Assembly: GCF_947502895.1 (NCBI RefSeq)
Contig: NZ_CANNBM010000002.1
Coordinates: forward strand, 558,001 to 622,000
Source: an uncultured Sulfitobacter sp.
GTDB taxonomy: Bacteria; Pseudomonadota; Alphaproteobacteria; Rhodobacterales; Rhodobacteraceae
Reading direction: 5' to 3'
Length of the DNA: 64,000 bases
Made by a program: the position numbers and the translations under genes. The notes under the pieces were generated by a model that had not been told where the DNA came from, made no database searches, and saw only the letters and a list, made by a program, of their open reading frames with translations. Shown in pieces: positions 34,030 to 43,080 of this stretch. Every line of letters starts with the position of its first letter. Positions within the stretch are counted from its first letter, which is position 1.

Positions 34030-34071
34030 GTACACCGCAGAGGGTGTACAGGGGGTGTACGTGAGGTGTAC
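34030..34071. promoter_or_regulatory. Phased GGTGTAC repeats with an inverted copy upstream of mtnP
   Basis: GGTGTAC occurs at 34043-34049, 34054-34060 and 34065-34071, exactly 11 bp apart, and its complement GTACACC at 34030-34036 forms a dyad with the first copy around a six-base spacer. One-helical-turn phasing is typical of sites for OmpR/PhoB-type response regulators or cooperating dimers. It lies 94-135 bp upstream of the mtnP start. Confidence 0.5.
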
Positions 34072-34164
34072 CTATGGCACCCCCTTCACAACGCGCCATT
34101 TGTCAGGTTGCATTACCCCCTGCCCCGCGCCACCATCACCCCAAACCGACCAGAGGAAACCCCC

Positions 34165-35037
34165 ATGACCAACACCAAAATCGCCGTCATCGGCGGCTCA
34201 GGCATCTACGACATCGACGGGCTGGCGGATGCCCAATGGACCACGGTCGAAACACCTTGGGGCGCGCCCTCCGATGCCATCCTCACAGGGTCATTGGACG
34301 GGGTCGAGATGGCCTTTCTGCCACGTCATGGCCGCGGTCATATCCACTCTCCCACCACCGTTCCCTACCGCGCCAATATCGACGCACTCAAACGTATCGG
34401 CTGCACCGATGTGATCTCGGTCTCCGCTTGCGGTTCCTTCCGTGAGGAAATGGCACCAGGTGATTTTGTCATTGTAGATCAGTTCATTGACCGAACTTTC
34501 GCGCGTGAAAAATCGTTCTTCGGCACAGGCTGCGTAGCCCATGTCAGCGTCGCCCACCCAACCTGTCCCCGCCTTTCGGATGCGTGTGAAACAGCGGCAA
34601 CAGCGACGGGAGTAAACGTGCATCGCGGCGGCACCTATCTGGCAATGGAAGGGCCGCAGTTCTCGACCCTCGCCGAGAGCAACATGTACAGAAACAGTTG
34701 GGGCGCGGATGTCATCGGCATGACCAATATGCCCGAAGCCAAACTCGCCCGCGAGGCCGAGCTGTGCTATGCAAGCGTCGCGATGATTACCGATTACGAC
34801 AGTTGGCACCCTGATCATGGCGAGGTGGATGTAACTGAAATCATTAAAACTTTGCAAGGTAACGCCGCAAACGCCCGCGATCTGGTGGCCCGCTTGCCCG
34901 CCCTGCTTGGCGCCACGCGCGCACCCTGCCCGCACGGCTGTGACCGCGCATTGGAATATGCGATCATGACCGCCCCCGAGGCCCGCGATCCGGCCCTCAT
35001 AGCCAAGCTTGACGCAATCGCAGGCCGACTGCTCTGA
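34165..35037 (+). CDS. mtnP: S-methyl-5'-thioadenosine phosphorylase
   Basis: A 290-residue nucleoside phosphorylase that splits methylthioadenosine with phosphate into adenine and methylthioribose-1-phosphate. Family motifs are present: IGGSGIYDI at the N-terminus, FLPRHGRGHIHSP, SVSACGSFRE, and YLAMEGPQFST with the ribose-binding Glu. GAGG precedes the ATG. First gene of an apparent operon mtnP-DUF2927-lysE-apt; Apt at the end recycles the adenine it releases. Confidence 0.96.
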   Translation: MTNTKIAVIGGSGIYDIDGLADAQWTTVETPWGAPSDAILTGSLDGVEMAFLPRHGRGHIHSPTTVPYRANIDALKRIGCTDVISVSACGSFREEMAPGDFVIVDQFIDRTFAREKSFFGTGCVAHVSVAHPTCPRLSDACETAATATGVNVHRGGTYLAMEGPQFSTLAESNMYRNSWGADVIGMTNMPEAKLAREAELCYASVAMITDYDSWHPDHGEVDVTEIIKTLQGNAANARDLVARLPALLGATRAPCPHGCDRALEYAIMTAPEARDPALIAKLDAIAGRLL

Positions 35038-35696
35038 ACAGGGCATGTACATGCATCGCAGCTCTCGTCTGTGCGGCCCTGCCCGCGCAGGCGCAAGATT
35101 TCGTCGACAGTGAAGGCCCGCTAAGCGATGACGCCTTCTACCGCTTGGTTGCATGCGCGGCGCCACCGCAGGGGAAATGCGGCAAGCCGTTCTATAAATG
35201 GGATAAAACAAAAATCACCATTGGCATCATCACCCGTGCGCCCGCCTTTATGGGCGGCAAGCAAAAACGGGCGTCCGCCGCAGTTGTACGCGCGTTGCAA
35301 CACCTCAACGCTGTCGACATGGGGCTCACGCTGATGCCTGACACAAACGACCCCGACATAAAAATCCACCTGCTCGACACTGCACGCGGAGAGGTGATTT
35401 CAATGCCGGACCAAAGCCTTCTCAATGGCTTGACCATGGCAAACGCAATCACGGCTCTCGACGTCGAAGGTACTGTCGTCAAAGGTGCGACCATCGGGTT
35501 TTCAAACACGCTACCGATCCGTCAATACGAATCTGTCATGCTAGAGGAGATCACCCAAGCCCTCGGCCTGATCACCGACATCCAGAACCCGCATTACCGC
35601 AGCCGCTCTATCCTGTCCCAAGACAGCGACAACAGCTTGAAAACCTTGGGCCAACAGGACAAGGTTGCACTCATCCGCCACTACCCTCCTAACTGA
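35034..35696 (+). CDS. Secreted DUF2927 protein with a non-standard start
   Basis: The mature protein is a DUF2927 member (FYRLVACAAPPQGKCGKPF; then ESVMLEEITQALGL, which resembles a metalloprotease-like HExxH region lacking the first His). The first standard start in frame is a TTG at 35139-35147, which would cut into the domain. The same frame continues upstream as a perfect signal peptide (CIAALVCAALPAQAQ) but contains no ATG, GTG or TTG; the only plausible initiator is CTG at 35034, overlapping the mtnP stop as CTGA. So the start is either a rare CTG or damaged. Total about 220 residues. Confidence 0.75.
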   Translation: MNRACTCIAALVCAALPAQAQDFVDSEGPLSDDAFYRLVACAAPPQGKCGKPFYKWDKTKITIGIITRAPAFMGGKQKRASAAVVRALQHLNAVDMGLTLMPDTNDPDIKIHLLDTARGEVISMPDQSLLNGLTMANAITALDVEGTVVKGATIGFSNTLPIRQYESVMLEEITQALGLITDIQNPHYRSRSILSQDSDNSLKTLGQQDKVALIRHYPPN

Positions 35697-35707
35697 AAAG
35701 CACGCCC

Positions 35708-36337
35708 ATGCCCTTTGACCTATGGCTCACCTTCGTGGCCGCCACCGCTATCATGATGCTCATCCCGGGGCCGACAGTCCTGCTTGTCCTCAGCTATGCG
35801 CTGAGTAAGGGACGCTCTGTCGCTGTTGCCTCGGCCGCGGGTGTCGCTTTTGGAGATCTGGTTGCAATGACCGCCTCGTTGGCAGGTCTCGGTGCGCTGG
35901 TACTGGCCTCTGCGACAGCATTTACAGTGCTCAAATGGTTAGGCGCTATCTATCTGGTTTATATCGGGATAAAGCTGTTCCGATCTGCAGGTTCGACAGG
36001 TTTGGAGATGCCAGAAGCGACCGATATCACAGGCCCACGCGTTTTTCGTCACACCGCGGCAGTGACGGCGCTTAACCCGAAATCAATCGCCTTCTTTATC
36101 GCTTTCGTCCCGCAGTTTATCAAAGCCGATGCGCCTTTGCTGCCGCAATTCATGATACTGATCGCTACTTTTGTCACCATGGGCGGCTTGAATGCTCTCG
36201 TTTATGCGCTTCTGGCTGACCGCTTGCGCAGCGTTATCAAACGACCCGGCGTGATTGCATGGATCACCCGCGCAGGTGGCGCCACCCTTATTACCATGGG
36301 TGTGCTCACCGCCACCCTCCGCAGGAGCACAACATGA
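35708..36337 (+). CDS. LysE/RhtB family exporter
   Basis: A 209-residue inner-membrane protein with six helices and the LysE-family signature IPGPTVLLVLSYALSKGR near the N-terminus, plus LNPKSIAFFIAFVPQFI after helix 3. The family exports amino acids and related metabolites; the substrate is unknown. It is 11 bp after the DUF2927 gene, and its stop overlaps apt as ATGA, so it belongs to the mtnP-apt operon. Confidence 0.92.
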   Translation: MPFDLWLTFVAATAIMMLIPGPTVLLVLSYALSKGRSVAVASAAGVAFGDLVAMTASLAGLGALVLASATAFTVLKWLGAIYLVYIGIKLFRSAGSTGLEMPEATDITGPRVFRHTAAVTALNPKSIAFFIAFVPQFIKADAPLLPQFMILIATFVTMGGLNALVYALLADRLRSVIKRPGVIAWITRAGGATLITMGVLTATLRRSTT

Positions 36338-36864
36338 AGACCGTTCGTGACTATATCCGCACCATCCCCGACTTTCCGCATGAAGGGATCATGTTCCGCG
36401 ACGTAACCACCCTGTTTGCCGACCCGCGCGGGTTTCGCATGGCAATCGACCAGATGTTGCACCCTTATGCCGGCAAGCGCATCGATAAGGTTGTAGGGCT
36501 TGAAGCACGCGGTTTCATTATGGGAGGCGCAATCGCACACCAGCTCAGTGTGGGCTTTGTGCCAATCCGTAAAAAAGGCAAACTACCCGGAAAAACCCTT
36601 AGCCAAGACTACAAGCTGGAATATGGCGAAGCGACAATGGAAATCCACGATGATGCCGTAAAACCTGGTGAAAAAGTGCTGGTCGTCGATGATCTGCTCG
36701 CCACAGGTGGCACCGCAGAGGCGGGGATCAAATTGCTCGAACGTCTCGGCGCAGAAATCATCTCGGCCAGCTTCATCATCGACCTGCCCGCCCTTGGCGG
36801 CGGCGATCGTCTGAAGGCCATGGGCATAGACGTGCAAATCCTCTGTGCGTTCGACGGCGCGTAG
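36334..36864 (+). CDS. apt: Adenine phosphoribosyltransferase
   Basis: A 176-residue enzyme making AMP from adenine and PRPP. The PRPP loop is VLVVDDLLATGGTAEAG and the N-terminus TIPDFPHEGIMFRD is typical. Its ATG overlaps the lysE stop. In this operon it completes the salvage of the adenine released by MtnP. A GC-rich repeat/terminator follows 23 bp after its stop. Confidence 0.96.
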   Translation: MKTVRDYIRTIPDFPHEGIMFRDVTTLFADPRGFRMAIDQMLHPYAGKRIDKVVGLEARGFIMGGAIAHQLSVGFVPIRKKGKLPGKTLSQDYKLEYGEATMEIHDDAVKPGEKVLVVDDLLATGGTAEAGIKLLERLGAEIISASFIIDLPALGGGDRLKAMGIDVQILCAFDGA

Positions 36865-36887
36865 ATCTTCTATTTTTCTTGGCCATA

Positions 36888-36940
36888 AATCCTCCGGGGG
36901 AGGCTTTGCGTATGCAAAGTCGGGGGCTGGCCCCCTCCCC
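36888..36940 (+). repeat. GC-rich triple-hairpin repeat/terminator after apt
   Basis: Three adjacent inverted repeats: CCTCCGGGGGAGG (36891-36903), CTTTGC-gtat-GCAAAG (36904-36919) and GGGGG-ctgg-CCCCC (36922-36935). This arrangement (tCCTCCGGGGGAGG...GGGGGCtGGCCCCC) is a recurrent intergenic element in Rhodobacterales genomes and probably ends transcription from both sides, here between convergent apt and the FAD oxidoreductase gene. Confidence 0.65.
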
Positions 36941-36944
36941 GCCG

Positions 36945-38366
36945 TTAACCGCGCAGCACCGCACCGGGGTTCATGATTCCCATGGGGTCCAGCGCAGCTT
37001 TGATCGCGCGCATAGCAGAGAGCTTGGCCGGATCGCCATATTTCTCCAGATCGGCAACTTTTAGGCGCCCCACCCCATGCTCGGCCGAGATTGACCCACC
37101 CAGTGAATCCACCAAATCATGCACGCAAGCCTTGATCGCGTCACGCTGGTTTTCATGGTCCGCACGGCTGCGCCCGATCTGCGGAAAGACATTGTAGTGC
37201 AGGTTTCCGTCACCCACATGCCCGAAGCAATTGATCCGAAAATCCCCCATCTGCGCCAGCGCATCACCTGCTTTGATGATAAATTCGGGAATCGCGCTCA
37301 AAGGCACTGATATATCGTGGCTGGAGACAGACCCCACGCGGCGGTTCGCCTCGGGTATGCTTTCGCGGATTGTCCAAAAGGCCTCGGCCTGCGCGCCTGA
37401 TCCCGCGATCAAACCGTCCTGCACCAACCCTGCCTCAGAAGCATTGGCAAAGAGGTTTTCCAACGCCTCTTGCGGGTCCATATCCGCGGCCAGTCCCAAC
37501 TCAATCAAAACCGACCATTCGGGTGCTGTCTCAAAGGGCTGGCGCACTTCGGGCATGGTTTCGGACAGAAAATCAAACCCCTGACGATGGATCAATTCAA
37601 ACGCGCTTATCATCTCACCAAAGAGCCCGCGCGCCATGCTCAGCAGCTTCAGCGCGGCAGCAGGGCTCTCGACCACAAGCATCGCGGTTCCCGTCAGCGC
37701 GGGGCGCGGGAACATCTTGAGCGCGGCTGCTGTGATAATGCCCAATGTACCTTCTGCCCCGATCAGCAAATGGCGCAGGTCATAGCCAGTATTGTTTTTG
37801 CGCAAACGCGACAGCCCGTTCCATATCTGACCGTCCGGCAGCACCGCCTCCAGCCCCAGACACAGATCGCGGGCATTGCCATAGCGCAGCACCCCAGTAC
37901 CACCTGCATTTGTCGCCAGATTGCCACCGATCCGCGCCGAGCCTTGCGCCGCAAGGCTGAGCGGGAAGAGACGGTTCGCCGCCTCGGCTGCGTTTTGCAC
38001 GTCCGCCAGAATGGCACCCGCTTCGGCAACCATGACGTTTTCGTCGGGATAGACCGCGCGGATCGCCGTCATCCGCTCCAGCGAGATGATTAGCGGGGTT
38101 GAGCCTTCGGGCGCCACCTGCCCGCCCACCAGACCAGTACCGCCTCCATAAGGCACCACTGCCACACGTGCATCGGCTGCCATGCGCACCAGCGTTGCAA
38201 CCTGCTGCGCATCGCGCGGTTTAGCCAGAACCCCCGCTTGGCCTGCATAACGGCCCCGTGGCTCTTCAAGATAGCGGGCGGTTGTCTCATGCAGTGTGCC
38301 ATCAGGCAAGGCTGCACGCAAAGTCTCGGAAAAGGCGGCGTCGGCGGGATTCAGATCATGTGTCAT
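36945..38366 (-). CDS. FAD-binding oxidoreductase (GlcD/D-2-hydroxyacid dehydrogenase type)
   Basis: A 473-residue flavoenzyme of the VAO/GlcD group. The FAD_binding_4 domain (about 35-180) has VVPYGGGTGLVGGQV and GGNLATNAGGTG; the C-terminal cap/oxidase domain carries the FGHVGDGNLHYNV metal site and EHGVGRLK. Closest in type to D-2-hydroxyglutarate or D-lactate dehydrogenases. It would oxidise a D-2-hydroxy acid and pass electrons to an acceptor such as ETF, not encoded here. Monocistronic. Confidence 0.92.
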   Translation of the reverse strand: MTHDLNPADAAFSETLRAALPDGTLHETTARYLEEPRGRYAGQAGVLAKPRDAQQVATLVRMAADARVAVVPYGGGTGLVGGQVAPEGSTPLIISLERMTAIRAVYPDENVMVAEAGAILADVQNAAEAANRLFPLSLAAQGSARIGGNLATNAGGTGVLRYGNARDLCLGLEAVLPDGQIWNGLSRLRKNNTGYDLRHLLIGAEGTLGIITAAALKMFPRPALTGTAMLVVESPAAALKLLSMARGLFGEMISAFELIHRQGFDFLSETMPEVRQPFETAPEWSVLIELGLAADMDPQEALENLFANASEAGLVQDGLIAGSGAQAEAFWTIRESIPEANRRVGSVSSHDISVPLSAIPEFIIKAGDALAQMGDFRINCFGHVGDGNLHYNVFPQIGRSRADHENQRDAIKACVHDLVDSLGGSISAEHGVGRLKVADLEKYGDPAKLSAMRAIKAALDPMGIMNPGAVLRG

Positions 38367-38410
38367 ACAGTTTGATCTAATGTCGCCGCACAGGATGCAA
38401 GGGATAAGGC

Positions 38411-39244
38411 CTATTCGTCGCGCAGATAATTTGGCCGCAGTACCATGATCGTCGGTTGCGAAGGCAGCAGATCACGGCGCACATTCAACATCGGCCCTTC
38501 CACGCGGACCACTGCAAATTCGTCCGACATGCCATCCAGAAAATCCTCGAGTGCGAAATCCGAAAACCAGTGCATCGGGATCACAATGCGCGACCGCAGC
38601 CGCTTGAGCACCGACGTCATCGTCGCCAGATCAAGGGTATAGCCACCATCCACAGGGGCCATCACCACATCCAGCCGCCCGATGGCTGCGTATTGTTCAT
38701 CATTGGGGGCATGGTGCAAATGGCCCAGATGCCCGATACACAGGCCCGCTATCTCAAAGACGAAGATCGAATTGCCGTTCTCCTCCACCCCCGAGAATTG
38801 CGAACGGATGTCGGTAGAAACATTGCGCACCAGCACCTCACCCAGATCAACGCGGTGGTCAATTCCAACCCCGTGCGGCCCCCAACCGCGCAGCACATGG
38901 GGAATTGCAGGATCGGGAAAGGGGGTCCAGTGGGTATCATGGGCATGGTTCATCGTGACCACATCAGGGATCATCTTTGTGCTGCCGATAAAACCTGTGA
39001 AATCCGTCACCAAGTTAAGGCCACCCGCGCTGCGGATCACAAAACTGGCGTGGCCCACATAATGCAAATCAACCGTCTCGTCGGGTACGTCGCGCAGGGC
39101 GGCGCGGTGCAGGTATTCCATCCCCTGCGTGGCATCCGCCAGCGCGTGACAATGGCTGGGCGTTCGGGTGGCAGGCGTTTCTTGCGCAAATAGAGGGCCT
39201 GCAAAAAGAAAACCAACGAGGGTGGCGATGACACGGATCAACAT
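38411..39244 (-). CDS. Secreted metallo-beta-lactamase-fold protein
   Basis: A 277-residue protein with a signal peptide (about 1-20, ending LFAQ). The MBL-fold metal motif reads MNHAHDTHW (HxHxDH-like), with further ligands likely in GHLGHLHHAPND and IPMHWFSDFA. The sequence resembles the UlaG/YtnP-like 'HASFVIRS' subgroup of metal-dependent hydrolases. Substrate unknown. The ATG at 39244 gives a proper signal peptide, while the more upstream frame start does not. Divergent from the small secreted protein at 39512. Confidence 0.88.
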   Translation of the reverse strand: MLIRVIATLVGFLFAGPLFAQETPATRTPSHCHALADATQGMEYLHRAALRDVPDETVDLHYVGHASFVIRSAGGLNLVTDFTGFIGSTKMIPDVVTMNHAHDTHWTPFPDPAIPHVLRGWGPHGVGIDHRVDLGEVLVRNVSTDIRSQFSGVEENGNSIFVFEIAGLCIGHLGHLHHAPNDEQYAAIGRLDVVMAPVDGGYTLDLATMTSVLKRLRSRIVIPMHWFSDFALEDFLDGMSDEFAVVRVEGPMLNVRRDLLPSQPTIMVLRPNYLRDE

Positions 39245-39511
39245 GACCCTAGGGTAACACTGCTTTTCAATTTCACAAAAGAGAAGCTGCACTGCCCCTT
39301 GCGCAAACTTTGTGCATTGCCTGTTTGCGCAGCCGCGTGATCGATTGTTTCACGCAGCTCAGACCATTCCCAGTTGTTTTCGACGACAACAAAAGCGTGT
39401 AGTCCCGCCGCCCTCACATCCCGTCACAGCCAATTCATTTGAACGGAGCAGGATAACGCCCCAATTCAGTTACATACCAACGACCCTCCCTGCCCCCGAA
39501 AGGAGCACATC

Positions 39512-39829
39512 ATGAAACCGATCCTCGCAACCTTCGCCGCCCTCTCCCTTGCTGCAGGTCTGGCCCTTGTCGGCTCTGCTGCGACAGCAGGCAGTGACCG
39601 CATCACCTATCAGCAGAATGGTGTAACATGGAGCACGTCAAACAACATCAGCGTCTTTGCGTCCCGCACCCGTGACCGCGCCTATAGCGAGCACCGTCAT
39701 GGCGGACATTTCGGCACACCGTTGCATGGCACCTACAGCCGTGAGGGGGTCTATTCCAAACCCGTGTATGATGCGCTTAATGCCAACAACCGCCGCAGCA
39801 AAACGCGGGTAGATGTGGGCCGCAACTAA
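39512..39829 (+). CDS. Small secreted protein, unknown function
   Basis: A 105-residue protein with a clear signal peptide (about 1-26, ending ATA) and a polar, His/Arg/Tyr-rich mature part (SRTRDRAYSEHRHGGHFG). No domain or cysteines. AAAGGAG lies before the ATG. The 267 bp between it and the divergent MBL gene carry no recognisable element beyond its promoter. Convergent with the RimJ-like gene, 11 bp away. Confidence 0.7.
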   Translation: MKPILATFAALSLAAGLALVGSAATAGSDRITYQQNGVTWSTSNNISVFASRTRDRAYSEHRHGGHFGTPLHGTYSREGVYSKPVYDALNANNRRSKTRVDVGRN

Positions 39830-39840
39830 GGCCTGCAGCA

Positions 39841-40425
39841 TTACGTGGTGGTCGTCTTCCCCCGACGATCACCGCGCAGGCTTGCATAGAGAACATGGGT
39901 CCGCCAACGCCCGTCAATTTGCAGATAGCTTTGTGCAACACCCTCGTACTTAAAGCCTGACCGCTCCAGCAGTCCACGCGACGGAGTATTTTCAGGCAGG
40001 CAGGCCGCCTCGATCCGGCTTAGCTCAAGATGGGTGAAGGCGTAATGTACAACAGTCTCGATCGCTTCGCGCATATAGCCCTGCCGCGCAAAGGCCGCCC
40101 CCGTCCAATACCCCAGTGTCCCCGCAAGCGCAGGACCGCGCCGGATGTTATCCAGCGTAATCGCCCCCAGCAGTGCCTGATCTTCACGGCGGACCAAAAA
40201 CAGCGGCATTGCCGTACCTGCATTGATCGAGCGGTTGGCCCAATAGACACGGTTGGAGAAGGCCTTGCGGCTCAGATGGTCGGGCGACCATGCTGGCTCC
40301 CAAGGGGTCAGAAAATCTCTGCTGGCGCTGCGCAGTGCGACCCACGGGCGAAAATCCTGATGCACAGGCGGGCGCAGTGTCATGCGCTCGGTCTCCAGCT
40401 TCAGTTTTCGCCGCGCCAGCAGCAT
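39841..40425 (-). CDS. GNAT acetyltransferase, RimJ/RimL-like
   Basis: A 194-residue acetyltransferase of the RimJ type: LETERMTLRPPVHQDF at the N-terminus, TLGYWTGAAFARQGYMREAI (acetyl-CoA motif) and NTPSRGLLERSGFKYEG at the C-terminus. RimJ acetylates the N-terminal Ala of ribosomal protein S5 in Escherichia coli, but paralogues acetylate other targets. Its start overlaps the M16 protease stop as TGATG, and this gene ends the oxidase-thrC-M16 gene train. Confidence 0.88.
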   Translation of the reverse strand: MLLARRKLKLETERMTLRPPVHQDFRPWVALRSASRDFLTPWEPAWSPDHLSRKAFSNRVYWANRSINAGTAMPLFLVRREDQALLGAITLDNIRRGPALAGTLGYWTGAAFARQGYMREAIETVVHYAFTHLELSRIEAACLPENTPSRGLLERSGFKYEGVAQSYLQIDGRWRTHVLYASLRGDRRGKTTTT

Positions 40426-41687
40426 CAGGCAGCGCGCCTTGCCTCAAGTGCCGCGAGCGTTGGCGCATCTTGGACAGGGCCATAAAGAGCCAGCGCCGCA
40501 GGGGCGGAAGCAGCCATATTCTCTGCAAAGTCACGTACATCGCCTGTGGTCACAGCGTCGATCTGGGCAATCGTTTCCTCCAGTGGCGGGATACGATCCC
40601 AAATCTGGATCAGGCGGGCCAAACGCTCCGCGCGGTTGCTGGGGCTTTCCAACCCCATGAGCAACCCTGCCTTCATCTGCGCACGCGCACGGGCAACTTC
40701 GGCGGGCGACATATCGGTGGCCGCACGCTTCATCTCGTCGATGGTGATACCTGCAAGCTCGGGCAACTGGTCGCCAGAGGTGCCCGCATAGACTGTCATC
40801 ATACCCGTATCGGCATAAGCGCCCGCTTGGGCGAAGATGGTGTAGCAGAGGCCGCGGTTCTCGCGCACCTCTTGAAACAGACGCGACGACATGCCGCCGC
40901 CAAGGGCCGAGGCATAGATCTGCGCCACATAAATATCATCAGCGCGGTAGCCAGGGCTCTCGAACCCCAGCGCAAAATGCGCCTGCTCCAGCTCTTTGAC
41001 CTGCCGATGCTCACCACCGACAAAACTGCCGGGCAAGGCGCGCAGAAGAGGCTTTGGCGCCATATCACCAAACAGTTTCTCGGCCATCGCCACCAGCGCC
41101 TCGTGATCCACCGCGCCCGCCGCCGAAAGGATCATCTGCTCTGGGCCATAATGCTGGTCAATGAACCCTGTGAGGTCATCACGGTTAAAATTCGATACGC
41201 GCTCTTGCGGGCCAAGAATTGTGCGGCCCATGGGTTGATCGGGATAGGCCTGCTCTTGCAGCCAATCGAAGATCACATCATCGGGGGTATCCAATGCTTG
41301 CCCGATCTCTTGCAGGATGACACCGCGCTCCACCTCGATCTCGGAATCCTCCATGATCGGATTACGCAGGATATCGGCGATCACCTCGAGGCCCAGCGGC
41401 ACATCGTTTTCCAACACCCGCACGTAGTAGGCAGTCACTTCGCGCGAGGTATAGGCGTTGATATATCCGCCCACATCCTCGATCGCCTCGGCAATTTGCA
41501 AGGCTGTTCGCGTCTTGGTTCCTTTGAAGGCCATATGCTCCAGAAAATGGGCGATGCCGTTTTGCGCGGGCGTCTCGTGGCGCCCACCGGCTCCGACCCA
41601 GACCCCGATAGAGGCCGAAGCAAGCCCCGGCATATGTTCTGTCACGATGCGAAAGCCGTTGGAAAGGCGGTGCGTTTGCAGTGTCAC
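40425..41687 (-). CDS. M16 family metallopeptidase (mitochondrial-processing-peptidase-like)
   Basis: A 420-residue zinc peptidase with the inverted HxxEH motif H47-F-L-E50-H51 in AHFLEHMAFKG and the C-terminal ALGGGMSSRLFQEVRENRGL loop of the family. It is the single-chain bacterial relative of the mitochondrial processing peptidase beta subunit. Probably cytoplasmic (no signal peptide). It overlaps thrC by four bases and the RimJ-like gene by one base, a conserved alphaproteobacterial arrangement. Confidence 0.95.
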   Translation of the reverse strand: MTLQTHRLSNGFRIVTEHMPGLASASIGVWVGAGGRHETPAQNGIAHFLEHMAFKGTKTRTALQIAEAIEDVGGYINAYTSREVTAYYVRVLENDVPLGLEVIADILRNPIMEDSEIEVERGVILQEIGQALDTPDDVIFDWLQEQAYPDQPMGRTILGPQERVSNFNRDDLTGFIDQHYGPEQMILSAAGAVDHEALVAMAEKLFGDMAPKPLLRALPGSFVGGEHRQVKELEQAHFALGFESPGYRADDIYVAQIYASALGGGMSSRLFQEVRENRGLCYTIFAQAGAYADTGMMTVYAGTSGDQLPELAGITIDEMKRAATDMSPAEVARARAQMKAGLLMGLESPSNRAERLARLIQIWDRIPPLEETIAQIDAVTTGDVRDFAENMAASAPAALALYGPVQDAPTLAALEARRAA

Positions 41688-43072
41688 TGAGCAATCAGTC
41701 CTTTGATTTGGGTCTTGAGCGCGTCCAGATCGTTTGGAACACGGGTCAGCCGCTCGGGGCGGTCATAAAGATCGGCCATACGCGGGGGCAATGGCGGGCG
41801 GATACCCGTCGCAGCCTCCACCGCGTCAGGAAATTTGGCGGGGTGTGCTGTGGCAAGCGTGACCATGGGTGTCTTGGGATCGCGCAACTCGTTTGCCACT
41901 TTCACACCGATGGCAGAATGGGGGCAGAGCAGCTCGGCGCTGCTGGCCAACGTCTCAGTGATGGTTTGGCTGGTTTCTTCTTCAGAGGCGCGGCCAGATG
42001 CGTAATGCTCCGACAATGCCTGCGCCGCTCCTTGGCTCACGTCAAAACCGCCCTGCCCCAGTTCAGTCATCAGCTGCGCTACGGCATTGCCGTCACGGTC
42101 GTATGCGTCAAACAGGGCCCGCTCGAAGTTGGAGCTGACCTGAATATCCATCGACGGGCTGATCGAGGGGTGCACGGTATCTTTGTGATAGCCGTGGCCC
42201 GAGAGGCAGCGGTGCAGGATGTCGTTCTGATTGGTGGCCACAATCAGTTGGTCAATCGGCAGGCCCATCTTCTTGGCAATATACCCCGCGAAAATATCGC
42301 CGAAGTTGCCTGTGGGCACCGTAAAGCTGACCTTGCGTTCAGGCGCGCCAAGGCTGACAGCGGAAGAGAAATAGTAGACTACCTGCGCCAGCACACGGCC
42401 CCAGTTGATCGAATTGACACCCGCCAGCTTTACGCCATCGCGGAATTCGAAATCGTTGAACATGTCTTTCAGGCGTGCTTGACAATCGTCGAAATCACCG
42501 TCGACGGCCAGCGCATGTACGTTGCTTTCGACTGGCGTTGTCATCTGGCGGCGCTGTACCTCGGACACGCGGCCATGAGGATAAAGGATCACCACATCGA
42601 CGTTGTCGAGGCCGCGAAACGCCTCAATCGCGGCAGAGCCTGTATCGCCCGAGGTAGCGCCTACGATCGTCACACGCTCCCCCTTGCGGCCTAGCGCCAG
42701 TTGGAACATCTGGCCGATCAGCTGCATGGCAAAGTCTTTGAAGGCCAGCGTTGGGCCGTGAAACAGCTCCAGCAGGAAATGGTTCGGGGCGAGTTCTTTG
42801 AGCGGGGCGCGGCTCGCATGGCCAAATCCGGCATAGGCCTTGGTAATCAGATCGCGAAACTCGGCATCGGTGAAGGTATCACCGATAAACGGGCGCATCA
42901 CCGTGTAGGCGACCTCTTCGTAGGATTGTCCTGCCATGGCTTTGATATCTGCATGGCTCAGCTGCGGGATACTTTCAGGAACATAGAGGCCGCCATCACG
43001 GGCAAGCCCGGTCAGCATCGCTTCTTCAAAGCTCAGGTTCGGGGCGGTCCCACGGGTAGAGATATAGCGCAT
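41684..43072 (-). CDS. thrC: Threonine synthase
   Basis: A 462-residue PLP enzyme making threonine from O-phosphohomoserine. The PLP lysine is in LAFKDFAMQ, the phosphate-binding segment in GATSGDTGSAA, and the N-terminus MRYISTRG is typical of the longer class. Its stop overlaps the M16 start. With lysC about 20 kb away it belongs to the aspartate family, though unlinked. Confidence 0.97.
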   Translation of the reverse strand: MRYISTRGTAPNLSFEEAMLTGLARDGGLYVPESIPQLSHADIKAMAGQSYEEVAYTVMRPFIGDTFTDAEFRDLITKAYAGFGHASRAPLKELAPNHFLLELFHGPTLAFKDFAMQLIGQMFQLALGRKGERVTIVGATSGDTGSAAIEAFRGLDNVDVVILYPHGRVSEVQRRQMTTPVESNVHALAVDGDFDDCQARLKDMFNDFEFRDGVKLAGVNSINWGRVLAQVVYYFSSAVSLGAPERKVSFTVPTGNFGDIFAGYIAKKMGLPIDQLIVATNQNDILHRCLSGHGYHKDTVHPSISPSMDIQVSSNFERALFDAYDRDGNAVAQLMTELGQGGFDVSQGAAQALSEHYASGRASEEETSQTITETLASSAELLCPHSAIGVKVANELRDPKTPMVTLATAHPAKFPDAVEAATGIRPPLPPRMADLYDRPERLTRVPNDLDALKTQIKGLIAQ

Positions 43073-43080
43073 CAGTCAGA

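Noticed and set aside
40290..41690. 466-codon plus-strand frame opposite the M16 protease gene
   Set aside because: Antisense to a gene with intact HxxEH motif; no independent support.
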